The notes: a model not told the origin generated them from the letters alone. Counted from the stretch's first letter, positions 46,950 through 58,878 are shown. The stretch: 64,000 nucleotides of DNA from Euptelea pleiosperma (GCA_035048495.1 CM068551.1:18912248-18976247); one strand, 5' to 3'. Made by a program: numbers and translations.

Positions 46950-48640
46950 TTGAACCCCCTGTGGTGCAAGTTGCAAGGAAGAAAGAACGCCATTCGTGGA
47001 CTTCATGAAATGGTCCATGGGGTGGTTACAAGCTCAAATCCAACGGCTAGAAAACACTAAAGATGGTGAGTTTTGGTGTGTAGGTCCACCAAGGAGTGGG
47101 CGAAACATTCATGGGAAACAAATTAGTCTATGAAGCAGTTTTCCCAGCGCTTAAAAATTTGTCACCCGGAAAACTTTCGAATCCACTACCTAGTGAATGA
47201 TTGGTCCACCACTGATGGACATACAAACTAAAAGTCAGCCTGATTGGTAATCTCTAGCAAGCCATTTAATCTGAGTTTTCAAAAAATTTCAAATCCAATG
47301 GCTGGAAATTATCCCATGAAAAACGTTGGAATACAGCTAGAGATCACCAATCAGGCATTTTGGTGTTTAGGTCTATCAAGTGGAGGTCCACGGCCCAATC
47401 CCACCATCCACGGGTCAATTGACCCGCTATACATGGGTCAACATATCTACGATCCATGGGTTGACCCATAACTCAAGGTCAAGGTATGAGGATAAAATAA
47501 TAATTTTTTTCGAAATATCCTCAAAAGTCCAATTATTAGATCCAATTCATTTATTATGATTGAGTTGACCATCTTGGTCAAATAAAGACAATTTTCGGTC
47601 CAAGGGTTCCGTAATTCATGAAAACCCTAAACCAAGTAAAAACCTAATTTTACACTAAAATTGGCCCGATTTATGTTCATTGACAAATTCACAACCTACT
47701 TATTTTAAATCAAATGGGGTGATTAAAAAACTCACATACACTAGACTCAAAGCTTCATTAGTTAAAAATATACCCAGGGTACAGAACTTTGTCTCTGTAC
47801 CCAAGACACCAGGTTCAAAATGGAAAAACACAGTGAAAATAGAAAATAGAACCTAAGTTTTGGCGCACTAAAATAATGGCAGAATATTTATTTTTAAATT
47901 GGTAGGATTTGAATAATTATTAGATCTAAGATTTATGGAAAACATGGATACATACATGTAAAAGCAAACATAGAACACCATGTACAAATAAGAAGATGCG
48001 AAGAACCTCAATTACCTATAGCTATCAAGTTGTGTAGAACTCCAAGCTCTCTCTAATGGAGCTTCTTCTTCTCCTTCTCTTTCTTTCTTGGTGTTCTCTC
48101 AAACAAGAATGTGATATTTCTTTGGGGTGCTGGATTTTTCTCTCTAATGGAAGTGTAGAAGGGCTTTAGGTGTTCTAGAGCAGTGACAATTAAAACCACA
48201 TCAAATACAAATATACGTCAGTCACTGTAATTTTGCCATTCTCCGTACAACATTTTTAAACATCAAAATTGTTAGTCGAGGCCTGGAAATGGCACCTAAG
48301 ATTTAAATTGGACCATTATAACGTATTATAGGCAAGTATAATGTTATCATTTTTATTTTTTTTTCAAAAAATATAAAAATGGTAAAATAACGAATAACAG
48401 ACATTACAGGGGCCATTGTTTTTTTTCAAAATCATGGTTGTGTGAGCGTTAAGACTGCCAACTGCCAATGGCCAAGCCCGGGCAGAAAATTTACAAAATA
48501 ATCCATTTTAAGTCTAAAGTGTGTTTGATAGTGCAGAAAATTTTCTCGAGAAAATACATATGGGAAATGCTTAAAATGGTTATTAATTTGCAACTGAGAA
48601 TACATATTTCAATCATGTGAGACAATAAGGGTGTATTTTC
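46950..48640. other. worn family X repeats and unrecognised sequence
   Basis: Family X blocks such as CAGCCTGATTGG and GTAGGTCCACC occur at 47060-47420. The region 47490-48300 shows nothing definable. A decayed ATAACG-rich fragment near 48310-48420 may be an old palindrome-rich MITE. Confidence 0.45.
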
Positions 48641-48644
48641 ATGA

Positions 48645-48943
48645 AACTTTTGTGAAAAAAAAAAAGGCCATTATAACGGATTTGGACCTCCCCATTATGT
48701 TATGTACCTTTAAAATGCTTTGAAAATAGCGGCTGTTATTTTCATGAAAATTTTGTGAAAAAGAAAAGTCCGTTATTTCTGTTATTTTCCTTTCTGAAAT
48801 CTGAACTCCATTATTTCCGTTTTTTCTTGTTATTTTTCATTTTTGCCCCTGAATGTTACAATTCGTTATAACACCGTTATAATGGAAAAAACGGTAACGC
48901 CCCCAGTCATTTGTACCGTTATAACGGCCCTTTTTAAACCTTG
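48645..48943. mobile_element. palindrome-rich hAT-like MITE, left end missing
   Basis: The right end CTTTTTAAACCTTG is followed by GGTTCAAT, nearly the duplication flanking the full copy at 53621. The left part is missing, cut where duplicated segment A begins. Confidence 0.75.
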
Positions 48944-51455
48944 GGTTCAATTACTTATTTTATTTTTATTTTAATCCGTACTTGAATAAGCGAGACCTCT
49001 TCCCAGCCAGCTGCTAAAAGAAAAAGGCTAACCGTTAGTCAAAAGAATTTGCCACGTGGTGCATAAATGGCTAATCTTTTCAGTGTATAAATCTTTGATG
49101 ACAAACGTCTTTGACGATGGACATTCTTGAACGTCTGTGTGGGACATGTGGCACACTCTTAGCGACCAGTAGGCGTATGGATATTTGGCCCATCCCTAGG
49201 TGGACCTACAAAAGAAAAATAACTTGATTGGTTATTTCTAACCGTTGGATCAGAGTACCCCAAATAATGTTCAAATCCCATGATTAAATATCAACCCTTG
49301 AAAAAGACTCAAATCCAACTGTTAGAAATCGTCAATCAGGCTTATTTTTGTCTATCGGTCCGGCTAGGAACGAGCCAAACATCCAAGCCATACGGACGTA
49401 TGTGAAGGTCTTCCACATTTGAGCTGTTTTTAAAAAAATTGGCACTATTTTTACCATATTGGCAAAAGTGAAAAAAAAAACCCCATTAAAAAAAAAAAGA
49501 AACTAGTACTATTTTTACCATATTGACAAGTGACAAAAAATTACCAGAAATCAAATTACACATATATATATATTTGTTGGTCTATTTTCACTTTCAATGG
49601 TACCATCTGATGGATATAGATTTTAGTGCTAGTGAAATGTAATAAATTTTATAGTTATTATCAACTGCCAAGTATCAATGAATCTCAGATGAACCTACAC
49701 ACCAACAATCATCAAGATTAGTGATTTCTAACTGTTGGATTCGATCTTTTTCATTGGTGATTTATAACTGCTAAATTTGAACAATTTTTAGATACTCAGA
49801 TTGAATGGGTAGAGATCACCTATAAGGCTGATTTTTGGTGGTTAGGTCTATCAATAGTGGGCCAAGCTAGCATTCATGGGTAAGTGGGCCCAAAGATCCA
49901 AAGGTTTAAAATCACTAATCAAGCTGATTTTTGGTATATAGGTCCACCTATGAATGGGCCGGGCCAAGTATCCATACGGTCAGTGGTCTATAAGTCTGAC
50001 ATGTGGTTCATACTGTGGCCCGTCATCAACGTTGGTGACGAATGTCCCTGAGAGATTCATACTGTGGTCAGGCCACCAACTCGTTGGGCTAGACCGGACT
50101 ATTTGGATGGGCTTATTGGGCCGGTATGGGCCTCAAAAGGGTGAACCGAGGCCCGGCCAAGACACAACGATGGGCGGGGCTGAGGACAAAAATGCCAGGC
50201 TGAGGTAGCTTTAAGGAGGAGTTTGTGATTGGCTTTGAACTTTGATCTTTACCCTTTGCTTTAGTGCTAACGACACGACGATGGCCTTCACTCTACGTAT
50301 TCCTTTTCGCCCTTTAAGGTTTTCGGACAAATCTAGTTAACTGTTTCCAGACTTAAAAGTATGCAAACATTGTATCTACCATTGAATCTCCTTGAAAAAC
50401 GTGTTTTTAAAATATTGTTTTTGAAGAACATTGAAATAACACATTTTTCACGGGACAACCAACAGTACTGACAATGTTTGCATACTTCGAAGTCTGCAAA
50501 CAGTTGCAGACTAGATTTGTCCAAGGTTTTCCACTAAAAATCTTGTTAAAGCGGCTAAGAGAATAAGCCTTTTTCCTGTAAAGAAGTACTGGAGGGAGGC
50601 CATAGAAACTGTTGGTAAGGATCATATCCAACCTACCCGGTGAATCCAAAAACGAATTTACTAGTTCCCTGACCCAGTCCGAGTTGGATCTGGTCCAATG
50701 CAGGATATAAAGCCAGACCTAGTTCAAGTCAGTCCAGCCCGAAAGGTTATAGGTCAGTGCAACCCATTTATAGTCCTATATATACAGAATTAGGGGTATA
50801 AAGGGATCCGGTTTTAGTCATCCTTCACTGGTTCTCCGACCCAATTCGAGTTGGAATCTGATCCAATGGGTTGCTGGTTCACCCTCTCCGCTTTACAGAA
50901 CTTATTAGTAATTCTTGTGTTAAGACGCGTACAAAAGTACTCCTTCTACATGTGAACGCGTAAAAAAGTATTCCAAGAAAGCTCCAAAAATTTATCTTGG
51001 CCGAAAATTTTGATTTCCTCAGTTGTCTTTCCATCTCTTCCCCGTACAAGCTAATGCAGCTAAAGATCTGTCTATCCGGCCAGTTGTAATTTGACTACTT
51101 TAAAGCCTCAATTTTGAGATTTTTTCTTCTCATCACCAACTTCTTGATGCTTCCTTGTATGTTTTCTTGTTGAAATAATATCCTGCTTTGTGGAAAAGAA
51201 CGCCACGGGAGTTCATTTTGTCTACATAGTTGACTATAAAACCAATCCACTTGTCATCTATCGGATGTGCCATGTGTGGCATTGTGCCCGACAACCAAGA
51301 GTGCTGGTTGGTTGACCCTCAAGATTTACTATTTTCCTTTACTGGGGTACGATATCAAATGGTCTTGCTCGTTCCTTCACCGTTGATTACACAATCTATG
51401 GCATTTGATTCATGTTCGAGATATAATTGTAGGATTCATGGTGCAGTAATTAACC

Positions 51456-51463
51456 CATGCATG
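51456..51463 (+). promoter_or_regulatory. RY motif upstream of peptide gene copy 2
   Basis: CATGCATG, 15 bp before the TATA box (TATATATA, 51479-51486). RY motifs bind B3 factors active in seeds. The site is inside the palindrome CCCATGCATGGG. Confidence 0.5.
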
Positions 51464-51530
51464 GGATCCCTCTTCTTCTATATATAGGAGGTAAAACAAC
51501 TAGTTCTCTATCTAATAGGAAGTGGCTGCA

Positions 51531-51891
51531 ATGGATGTACGTTCATCTGTGCTTCTGGTTATGTTGGTCTGTGAGGTGGTGTCGCACACTAGTTACATGG
51601 GCAAGGGCTACGCTGCGTTAGCGACGAAGTTGCCCGGGGAAGTCATTCCCCGGTACGAATTTTTTCACCGGTACCCCGAATCGTTTCTTTTACCAAATGA
51701 AGGCATATCAACCTCAAAGGATAGGAAGACCGCTGCGACCTTCCCCTATGGCCAACAAAGGGATAAGTCCTAAGCTGCCTGATAGGCCACCACCCCCTAG
51801 GGCCAACGATCTGGTTTCACCTTCACCGATGGTGCCGACGCTGCCTCGACCTCGTCATCATGTTAGCCCACCACCCCCTACCAGCTACTAA
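51531..51891 (+). pseudogene. putative secreted peptide gene, copy 2, frameshifted
   Basis: The first 44 codons match copies 1 and 3 (one change, ELPGE to KLPGE). One extra T in the run after codon GAA (six Ts at about 51659-51664, five in copy 3) then shifts the frame, so translation ends early at about 51771. The original downstream frame remains open: KAYQPQRIGRPLRPSPM, a PPPPRANDLVSPSPM segment and the tail RHHVSPPPPTSY with a stop at 51889. The 3' side has AATAAA at 52061. The decay looks recent, though a sequencing homopolymer error cannot be excluded. Confidence 0.72.
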
Positions 51892-52103
51892 ACCCGGGTC
51901 GGAATGGGGTTTTATACTCCATCTATGCCTTTTCATCTCTATAAATTTTATTGAGGGTCACGGATCTATTCTTACAGAAAGAAGATCCAGTTTCTAAGGG
52001 TATATGGTATTTGCATTTTCTTGCTTTTTCTTAATTATATTTTCTCAACCAAAGTTTCATAATAAAGCACTACCAGTTTGGTGGTGGTGATGGTGGCAAT
52101 TAC

Positions 52104-52487
52104 TGATACGTGCCTTACCTTCTATACAAGTATTTATTCTCAATCAAGGATAAAAGAATATGACTACAATTAAGGAGAGAGATTATATATCATGCAAAGA
52201 TAAAGAAATATTGTTACAATAAAGGAAGGATATTTGTTATAATCAATGAGGAAAGAAGGTTACCATTACGATTAGCATTAATAGATTGATTGGCGTAATT
52301 ATAGGAGTTTTGATTTATTACTTGCCATAATTGTAAGTGATCTACTATCTATATAAGGTGGAAATCGTAGGTAGAAGAATCATCGAGAGTTTTATGTTTC
52401 TAGTTATCTTTTTAATAATATGAGGAATTCCCCCCAGATGTGGGAAACTTGCTTAGTTAATTGATCTTTTCTTTTGGGGTTGTATCA
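52104..52487 (+). repeat. gypsy-type 5' LTR inserted in block A (384 bp)
   Basis: TGATAC at 52104 and GTATCA at 52487 form the terminal inverted repeat. The insertion point follows GGCAATTAC, a sequence that is unbroken in segments 3 and 4 (57934 and 63263). A primer site TAGTATCAGAGC follows at 52490-52501. Confidence 0.82.
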
Positions 52488-52790
52488 TTTAGTATCAGAG
52501 CAATGATCTTGCCCTGTGTCTTGGTGATAATGGCGAATGGGACTAGAGCTCAAGAGGCTAATGAAATGGAGGAAAATATTAAATGCTTACTAGAAAAATC
52601 AGAAAGACGATCTGAAGACTTGAAGGAGTTAAGGCAATTGATGATAGCCATAAGCCTTAAACACGATCAATTAACTTCACGGTTAGTTGAGTTGGATATT
52701 GATCATGTTGGGGCCCATTCTAACATCAAGCTAGAGATGCCTAAGGGTAAATCGCACAAAAAATCACAAAAAAATTGTTAAGGGAGGGTA
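52488..52790 (+). pseudogene. start of gypsy gag, truncated
   Basis: Past the primer site a frame reads MANGTRAQEANEMEENIKCL and a Lys/Glu-rich coiled-coil-like stretch ending KLEMPKG. This matches the N-terminus of some Ty3/gypsy gag proteins. It stops within 90 codons; no capsid, protease or pol follows. Confidence 0.6.
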
Positions 52791-52942
52791 AATCGCACAA
52801 AAAGAAATACCTGGGGGGGGCAAACCAAGAGAAAATGTAGTTGATGAAGTAAAAAAATTTATTTTTTATAAATAATTTCAAAGTTGGGTGGGGGGGGGGG
52901 GGGGGCAACTGCCCCCCTGGGCCCTTCCTGGGTCCGCCACTG
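52791..52942. mobile_element. hAT-like element end (CAGTGGCGGACCCAGG type)
   Basis: Ends CCTGGGTCCGCCACTG at 52942, the complement of a well-known plant hAT end, with a poly-G run of about 18 (52888-52905) beside CCCCCCTGGGCCC. The opposite end is missing. Confidence 0.6.
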
Positions 52943-53612
52943 GTCAGCACAACATTATATATATACCTCAAATTTACTAGAGGCTAAAAAGCCGGCCCCA
53001 AGAGATGTTTATGAGTGTACTTAGACTTTGTTTGGTATTGCGGAAAATAAATCAAAAAGCTATTTTTTGGCTCATTTTTTAGGGTTTTTTTTTTTTTTTT
53101 TTTCAGTTCGAAATGGGTCAAAAGAGCCCTTTTCACGGGTTAAGGATAACTACTTATAGCTAATTGCTTCTAAACTTAAGTGAAACTTTATAAATGTCAA
53201 AATTATCTTTTTAACCTTTATAACTTTTATAAATTACAAAACAATCCAGATGGAAGTGAATTCTCACCTATCTAGATGGGAAATGAATTCTGGGCTTCGT
53301 AGGGAAAATTATCCATATTTAAATGGCTTGGTAGGGAAATTTATACAAATTTAAAATGGTTATTTAATAATGGGCAGTCGTGTTTTCACAAGGAAAAGGC
53401 AATTTTCCCACTTAGCAATCAAACACGCCCTATATGACAAATACATCTTAAAATCACTTTTCTAAATAACAAAACCATTGTTACTAGCTAGTTTTTAATA
53501 TATTTTTAGGGAAAATTACCACACGGCGTAACTTTGTAATTATGGCTCTGAACAAACAGCTTGCATGCACTAAGCTATTTTGCCCTCGTAACTGTACTTC
53601 TCTCCACCGGTA
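52943..53612. other. AT-rich spacer
   Basis: A long T run at 53087-53103. No gene or definable element. Confidence 0.45.
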
Positions 53613-53620
53613 GGTTCAAC

Positions 53621-54040
53621 CATGGTTTAAAAATGACCATTATAACGAAAATAACGGCCGTTATAATGGATTTGGACTTCCCCATTACGTTATGTACCGT
53701 TAAAATGCTTTGAAAATAGTGGCCATTATTTTCGTGAAAATTTTGTGAAAAAAAAAAATGGCCATTATAACGGATTCGGACCTCCCCATTACGTTATGTA
53801 CCTTTAAATTGCTTTGAAAATAGCGGCCGTTATTTTCATAAAAATTTTGTGAAAAAAAAAAAACGTCCGTTATTTCTGTTATTTTCATTTCTGAAATTTG
53901 AACTCCATTATTTCCATTTTTTCTTGTTATTTTTCATTTTTGCCCCTGAATGTTACAACTCGTTATAACACCATTGTAAGGGAAAAAACGGTAACGCCCC
54001 CAGTCCGTTATACCGTTATAACGGCCCCTTTTAAACCTTG
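53621..54040. mobile_element. palindrome-rich hAT-like MITE with internal duplication (420 bp)
   Basis: CATGGTTTAAAAATGACC and TTTTAAACCTTG ends with perfect 8-bp duplication GGTTCAAC (53613-53620 and 54041-54048). A unit of about 113 bp (CATTATAACG..GGACCTCCCC..GTGAAAATTTTG) is present twice inside. Confidence 0.87.
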
Positions 54041-55402
54041 GGTTCAACTACTTATTTTATTTTAATCCGTACTCGAATAAGTGGGAGCTCTTCCCTGTCA
54101 GCTGCTAAAAGAAAAAGGAAAACCGTTAGTCAAAAGAATTTACCACGTGGTGCATAATGGCTAATCTTTAAGTGTAAAAATCTTTGATGACAAACGTCTT
54201 TGATGGACATTCTTGAACGTCTGTGTGGGACATGTGTCACACTCTTAGCGACCAGTAGGCGTATGGATATTTGGCCCATCCCTAGGTGGACCTACAAAAC
54301 AAAAATAGCTCGATTGGTTATTTCTAACCGTTTGGATCAGAGTACCCCAAATAATGTTCAAATCCCATGATTAAATATCAACCCTTGAAAAAGACTCAAA
54401 TCCAACTGTTAGAAATCGTCAATCAGGCTTATTTTTGTCTATCGGTCCGGCTAGGAACGAGCCAAACATCCAAGCCATTCGGTCGTATGTGAAGGTCTTC
54501 CACATTCGAGCTGTTTTTTAAAAAAATTGGCACTATTTTTACCATATTGGCAAAAGTGAAAAAAAAAAACCCCATTAAAGAAGAAAAGAAACTGGAACTA
54601 TTTTTACAATATTGACAAGTGACAAAAAAAATTACCAGAAATCAAAGTACATATATATTTGTTGGTCTATTTTCACTTTCAATGGTACCATCTGATCGAT
54701 ATAGATTTTAGTGCTAATCAAATGTAATAAATTTTATAGTTATTATCATCTGCCAAGTATCAATGAATCTCGGATGAACCTACACACCAACAATCATCAT
54801 GATTAGTGATTTCTAACTGTTGGATTCGATCTTTTTCATTGGTGATTTATAACTGCTAAATTTAAACAATTTTTAGATACTCAGATTGAATGGGTAGAGA
54901 TCACCTATAAGGCTGATTTTTGGTGTGTAGGTCCATCAATAGTGGGCCAAGCTAGCATTCATGGGTAAGTGGGCCCAAATCCAAAGGTTTAAAATCACTA
55001 ATCAGACTGATTTTTGGTATATAGGTCCACCTATGAATGGGCCGGGCCAAGTATCCATACGGTCAGTGGTCTCTAAGTCTGACATGTGGTTCATACTGTG
55101 GCCCATCATCAACGTTGCTGACGAATGTCCCTGAGAGATTCATACTGTGGTCAGGCCACCGACTCGTTGGGCTAGACCGGACTATTTGGATGGGCTTACT
55201 GGGCCAGTATGGGCCTCAAAAGGGTGAGCCGAGGCCCGGCCAAGACACAACGATGGGCCGGGCTGAGGACAAAAATACCAGGCTGAGGTAGCTTTAAGGA
55301 GGAGTTTGTGATTGGCTTTGAAGTTTGATCTTTACCCTTCGCTTTGGTGCTAACTACACGACGATGGCCTTCACTCTATGTATTCCTTTTCGCCCTTTAA
55401 GG

Positions 55403-55831
55403 CATGGTTTTAAAAACGGCCGTTTAAACGGTAACGCCCCAAGCCCGTTTCCGTTTAAACCATTTAAACCCGTTTTATCGGTTTTGAAAAAAACGGTCAT
55501 TTTTTTTTTGTTTTAACGGCCGTTAAAATCTTTTAAACGGCCATTAAAATCGTTTAAACAGCCATTTAATTTCGAAAAATTTTGTGAAAAAAAGGGCCGT
55601 TAAAACCTTTTAATTCCGTTAAATTTCCGTTAAAATCCGTTTTTTTTTTTTTTTTAATTTTCAAATTTAAAATTTGAATTTCAGCGCCACTTTTTCCATT
55701 AAAATCGTTAAAATCCATTTAATTCCGTTTTTTTTTCGTTTTTGCCCCTGACTGTTTCAATCCGTTTTAATAGTTTAAACGGTAACGCCCCCAGTCCGTT
55801 TAACCGTTAATACGGCCTCCTTTAAACCTTG
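55403..55831. mobile_element. palindrome-rich hAT-like MITE, TTTAAACGG type (429 bp)
   Basis: CATGGTTTTAAAAACGGCCG and CTTTAAACCTTG ends, 8-bp duplication CTTTAAGG (55395-55402 and 55832-55839). Block A shows the empty site CGCCCTTTAAGGTTTTCGG. The internal repeat is GTTTAAACGG instead of GTTATAACGG. Confidence 0.92.
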
Positions 55832-56050
55832 CTTTAAGGTTTTCGGACAAATCTAGTTAACTGTTTCCAGACTTAAAAGTATGCAAACATTGTATCTACC
55901 ATTGAATGCTCCTTGAAAAACGTGTTTTTAATTTATAAAATATTGTTTTTGAAAAACATTGAAATAACACATTTTTCAAGGGGCGGCTGTACTGACAATG
56001 TTTGCATACTTTGAAGTCTGTAAACAGTTGCAGACTAGATTTGTCCAAGG

Positions 56051-56422
56051 CAAGGTTTAAAGGAGGCCGTTTTAACTGTTAAACGGACTGGGGGCGTTAC
56101 CGTTTAAACCGTATAAACGGCCGTTAAAACGGATTGAAACGGTCAGGGGCAAAAATGGAAAAAAATAGAATTAAATGGAAAAAGTGGAGCTGAAATTCAA
56201 AATTTGAAATTTGAAAATTAAAAAAAAAAAGGAATTTAACGGATTTAAACGGTTTTAATGGCAGTTTTTTTTTACAATTTTTTTTGAAATTAAACGGCTG
56301 TTTAAACGATTTTAACGGCCGTTAAAACAAAAAAATGGCCTTTTTTTTAAAACCGATAAAACGGGTTTAAACGGAAACGGGCTTGGGGCATTACCGTTTA
56401 AACGGCCGTTTTTAAAACCATG
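56051..56422. mobile_element. palindrome-rich hAT-like MITE, TTTAAACGG type, inverted (372 bp)
   Basis: CAAGGTTTAAAGGAGGCCG and TTTTTAAAACCATG ends, 8-bp duplication GTCCAAGG (56043-56050 and 56423-56430). The empty site in block A reads TTTGTCCAAGGTTTTCC. It is only 220 bp from the copy at 55403 and lies in the opposite orientation. Confidence 0.92.
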
Positions 56423-57311
56423 GTCCAAGGTTTTCCACTAAAAATCTTGTTAAAGCGGCTAAGAGAATAAGCCTTTTTTCCTGTAAAGAAGTACTGGAGG
56501 GAGGCCATAGAAACTGTTGGTAAGGATCATATCCAACCTACCCGGTGAATCCAAAAACGAATTTACTAGTTCCCTGACCCAGTCCGAGTTGGATCTGGTC
56601 CAATGCGGGATATAAAGCCAGACCTAGTTCAAGTCGGTCCAGCCCGAAAGGTTACAGGTCAGTGCAACCCATTTATAGTCCTCCATTTTTAGTCATCCTT
56701 CACTGGTTCTCCGACCCAATTCGAGTTGGGATCTGATCCAATGGGTTGCTGGTTCACCCTCTCCGCTTTACAGAACTTATTAGTAATTCTTGTGTTAAGA
56801 CGCGTACAAAAGTATTCCTTATACATGTGAACGCGTAAAAAAGTATTCCAAGAAAGCTCCCAAAAATTTTGATTTCCTCAGTTGTCTTTCCATCTCTTCC
56901 CCGTACAAGCTAATGCAGCTAAAGATCTGTCTATCCGGCCAGTTGTAATTTGACTACTTTAAAGCCTCAATTTTGAGATTTTTTCTTCTCATCACCAACT
57001 TCTTGATGCTTCCTTGTATGTTTTCTTGTTGAAATAATATCCTGCTTTGTGGAAAAGAACGCCACGGGAGTTCATTTTGTCTACATAGTTGACTTATAAA
57101 CCAATCCACTTGTCATCTATCGGATGTGCCATGTGTGGCATTGTGCCCACAACCAAGAGCTGGTTGGTTGACCCTCAAGATTTACTATTTTCCTTTACTG
57201 GGGTACGATATCAAATGGTCTTGCTCGTTCCTTCACCGTTGATTACACAATCTATGGCATTTGAATCATGTTCGAGATATAATTGTAGGATTCATGGTGC
57301 TGTAATTAACC

Positions 57312-57342
57312 CATGCATGGGATCCCTCTTCTTCTATATATA
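57312..57342 (+). promoter_or_regulatory. RY motif and TATA box of peptide gene copy 3
   Basis: CATGCATG at 57312-57319 and TATATATA at 57335-57342, the latter 52 bp before the ATG. This core promoter is identical in copy 2. Confidence 0.6.
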
Positions 57343-57386
57343 GGAGGTAAAACAACTAGTTCTCTATCTAATAGGAAGTGGCTGCA

Positions 57387-57707
57387 ATGGATGTACGTTC
57401 ATCTGTGCTTCTGGTTATGTTGGTCTGTGAGGTGGTGTCGCACACTAGTTACATGGGCAAGGGCTACGCTGCGTTAGCGACGGAGTTGCCCGGGGAAGTC
57501 ATTCCCCGGTACGAATTTTTCACCGGTACCCCGAATCGTTTCTTTTACCAAATGAAGGCATATCAACCTCAAAGGATAGGAAGACCGCTGCGACGACCTT
57601 CCCCTATGGCCAACAATCCTGTTCATATGTTCCTTCCTCCTCCGCTGCCTGCGCCGGGGGCGCCTCGACCTCGTTATCGTGTTAGGCCACCACCCCCTAG
57701 CAGCTAG
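57387..57707 (+). CDS. putative secreted peptide precursor, copy 3 (106 aa)
   Basis: This is the longest open copy. Residues 1-20 form the same signal-peptide-like start; then TSYMGKGYAALATELPGEV and RYEFFTGTPNRFFYQMKAYQ lead into QRIGRPLRRPSPM. The tail is Pro-rich (FLPPPLPAPGAPRPRYRVRP), ending PPPPSS. There are no Cys residues after the signal region (the only Cys is in it), so a disulfide-rich defensin-type fold is excluded. The N-terminal two thirds are almost unchanged between copies while the tail varies, as in precursors where selection acts on only part of the chain. Not assignable to CLE, IDA, RALF, PSY or other families I know. Confidence 0.7.
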   Translation: MDVRSSVLLVMLVCEVVSHTSYMGKGYAALATELPGEVIPRYEFFTGTPNRFFYQMKAYQPQRIGRPLRRPSPMANNPVHMFLPPPLPAPGAPRPRYRVRPPPPSS

Positions 57708-57950
57708 TAAACCCGAAATGGGGTTTTGTACTCCATCTATGCCTTTTCATCTCAATAAATTTTGTTGATGGCCAATGATCTATTCTTACATATAGAAGAT
57801 ATCCAGTTTGTAAGGATATATATGGTATTTGCATTTTCTTATGGGTTTTCTCGCTTCTTCTTATGTATCCATGATCCAATGTCAAGCAAACATTTAACCA
57901 AAAGCAAATTAAATGTGGTTGGTGGTGATGGTGGCAATTACTCTACCAGT

Positions 57951-58870
57951 TTAAAACAATGGTCACCAACTTGCAATTGAACCCCTGTGGTGCAAGTTGC
58001 AAGGAAGAGTTAAGAACCCTATCATGTTCTTGGGATTGACAACGGAGACTTTTCAAAATATTCTTTTTTTTTAAATATCAGCCATTAAGGTTTCGAGATT
58101 AACGTCCACCGTCGATCAAATGATGGTGGGAGAACCATTGCCAAAAATGATAAAAACTCTAGCAACCTTTATTTTTGTCAATTGTAGCACACAAAAGAGT
58201 TTTGGGTTTTGCTCCAAAACCCTAGTTTAGACCAGACAGTAGTGGAGGCACGGCGGGCCTTGAGATGGTGAGCGGAGATAGAATAGAAGCCGACAAAGGC
58301 TTCGGGAACAGAATAAGGCCAATAAATGACGATAAAAAGGTCGATAAACTAACTATATTTGCATCACATATAGCTCTAAAAGAGCTCTAAAAATTGTGAA
58401 AAATCAAGGAAACACAGATCATCCTTCAAAGAAAGAGCGATCACATGATCTCACATGGTCCTAGGTCCATAGACGTTGTCCTGGTGCACAGTGGTGTTGT
58501 TTTATCATTGGCCAAACGTACAAATCAATTTGAAGTTTTAGTTAAGTAATTATTAAAGTTTAATACACTTGACCAATGAAAAAATAACAACACCATGCAC
58601 CATGGCAATGCCCAACAATGGCACGAGAAAACCTACTAAAAACCACATAAAAATCAGAAATATATTCTCACAAGGGCTATTTAAATGAGATTAAAATCAA
58701 GACCCACAAGGACAATAAAAATCACTTTCTGCCAACTAGGAAGAGAAGCCCACAAGGGGTAACTCACAAGAGCCTACACATTCTTTCAATCAGATATCAT
58801 CTAATTCTCATGACGATCTCTCACCAGACATAGTTTATCTGTGAGGACAATCTCTTAGTCAGACATCGTC
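57951..58870. other. no gene recognised
   Basis: Non-coding; may be the outer part of the LTR-like sequence that follows. No ends definable. Confidence 0.4.
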
Positions 58871-58878
58871 ACCTCTCT

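Larger units (their letters stand above)
48645..52103. repeat. segmental duplication block A
   Basis: Nearly identical to block B (about 53730-57950) in order and sequence: MITE end, two family X remnants, a GGCCCGGCCAAGACACAACG block, the peptide-gene promoter, gene and 3' region. Block B has two extra MITEs; block A has neither. It is broken on the right by a gypsy LTR insertion. Confidence 0.88.
53730..57950. repeat. segmental duplication block B
   Basis: Counterpart of block A, about 5.1 kb downstream. Two MITEs (55403-55831 and 56051-56422) are present here and absent at the same points in block A (50308 and about 50524), so they inserted after the duplication. Confidence 0.88.

Noticed and set aside
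49954..50208. 84-codon frame present in both duplicated blocks (also 55037-55291)
   Set aside because: Conserved only because the blocks are recent duplicates; it starts inside a family X MITE arm and lacks any domain or promoter.
50333..50649. overlapping minus-strand frames in block A
   Set aside because: Block B is interrupted at the same place by MITEs and shows no conserved coding pattern; the frames are chance.
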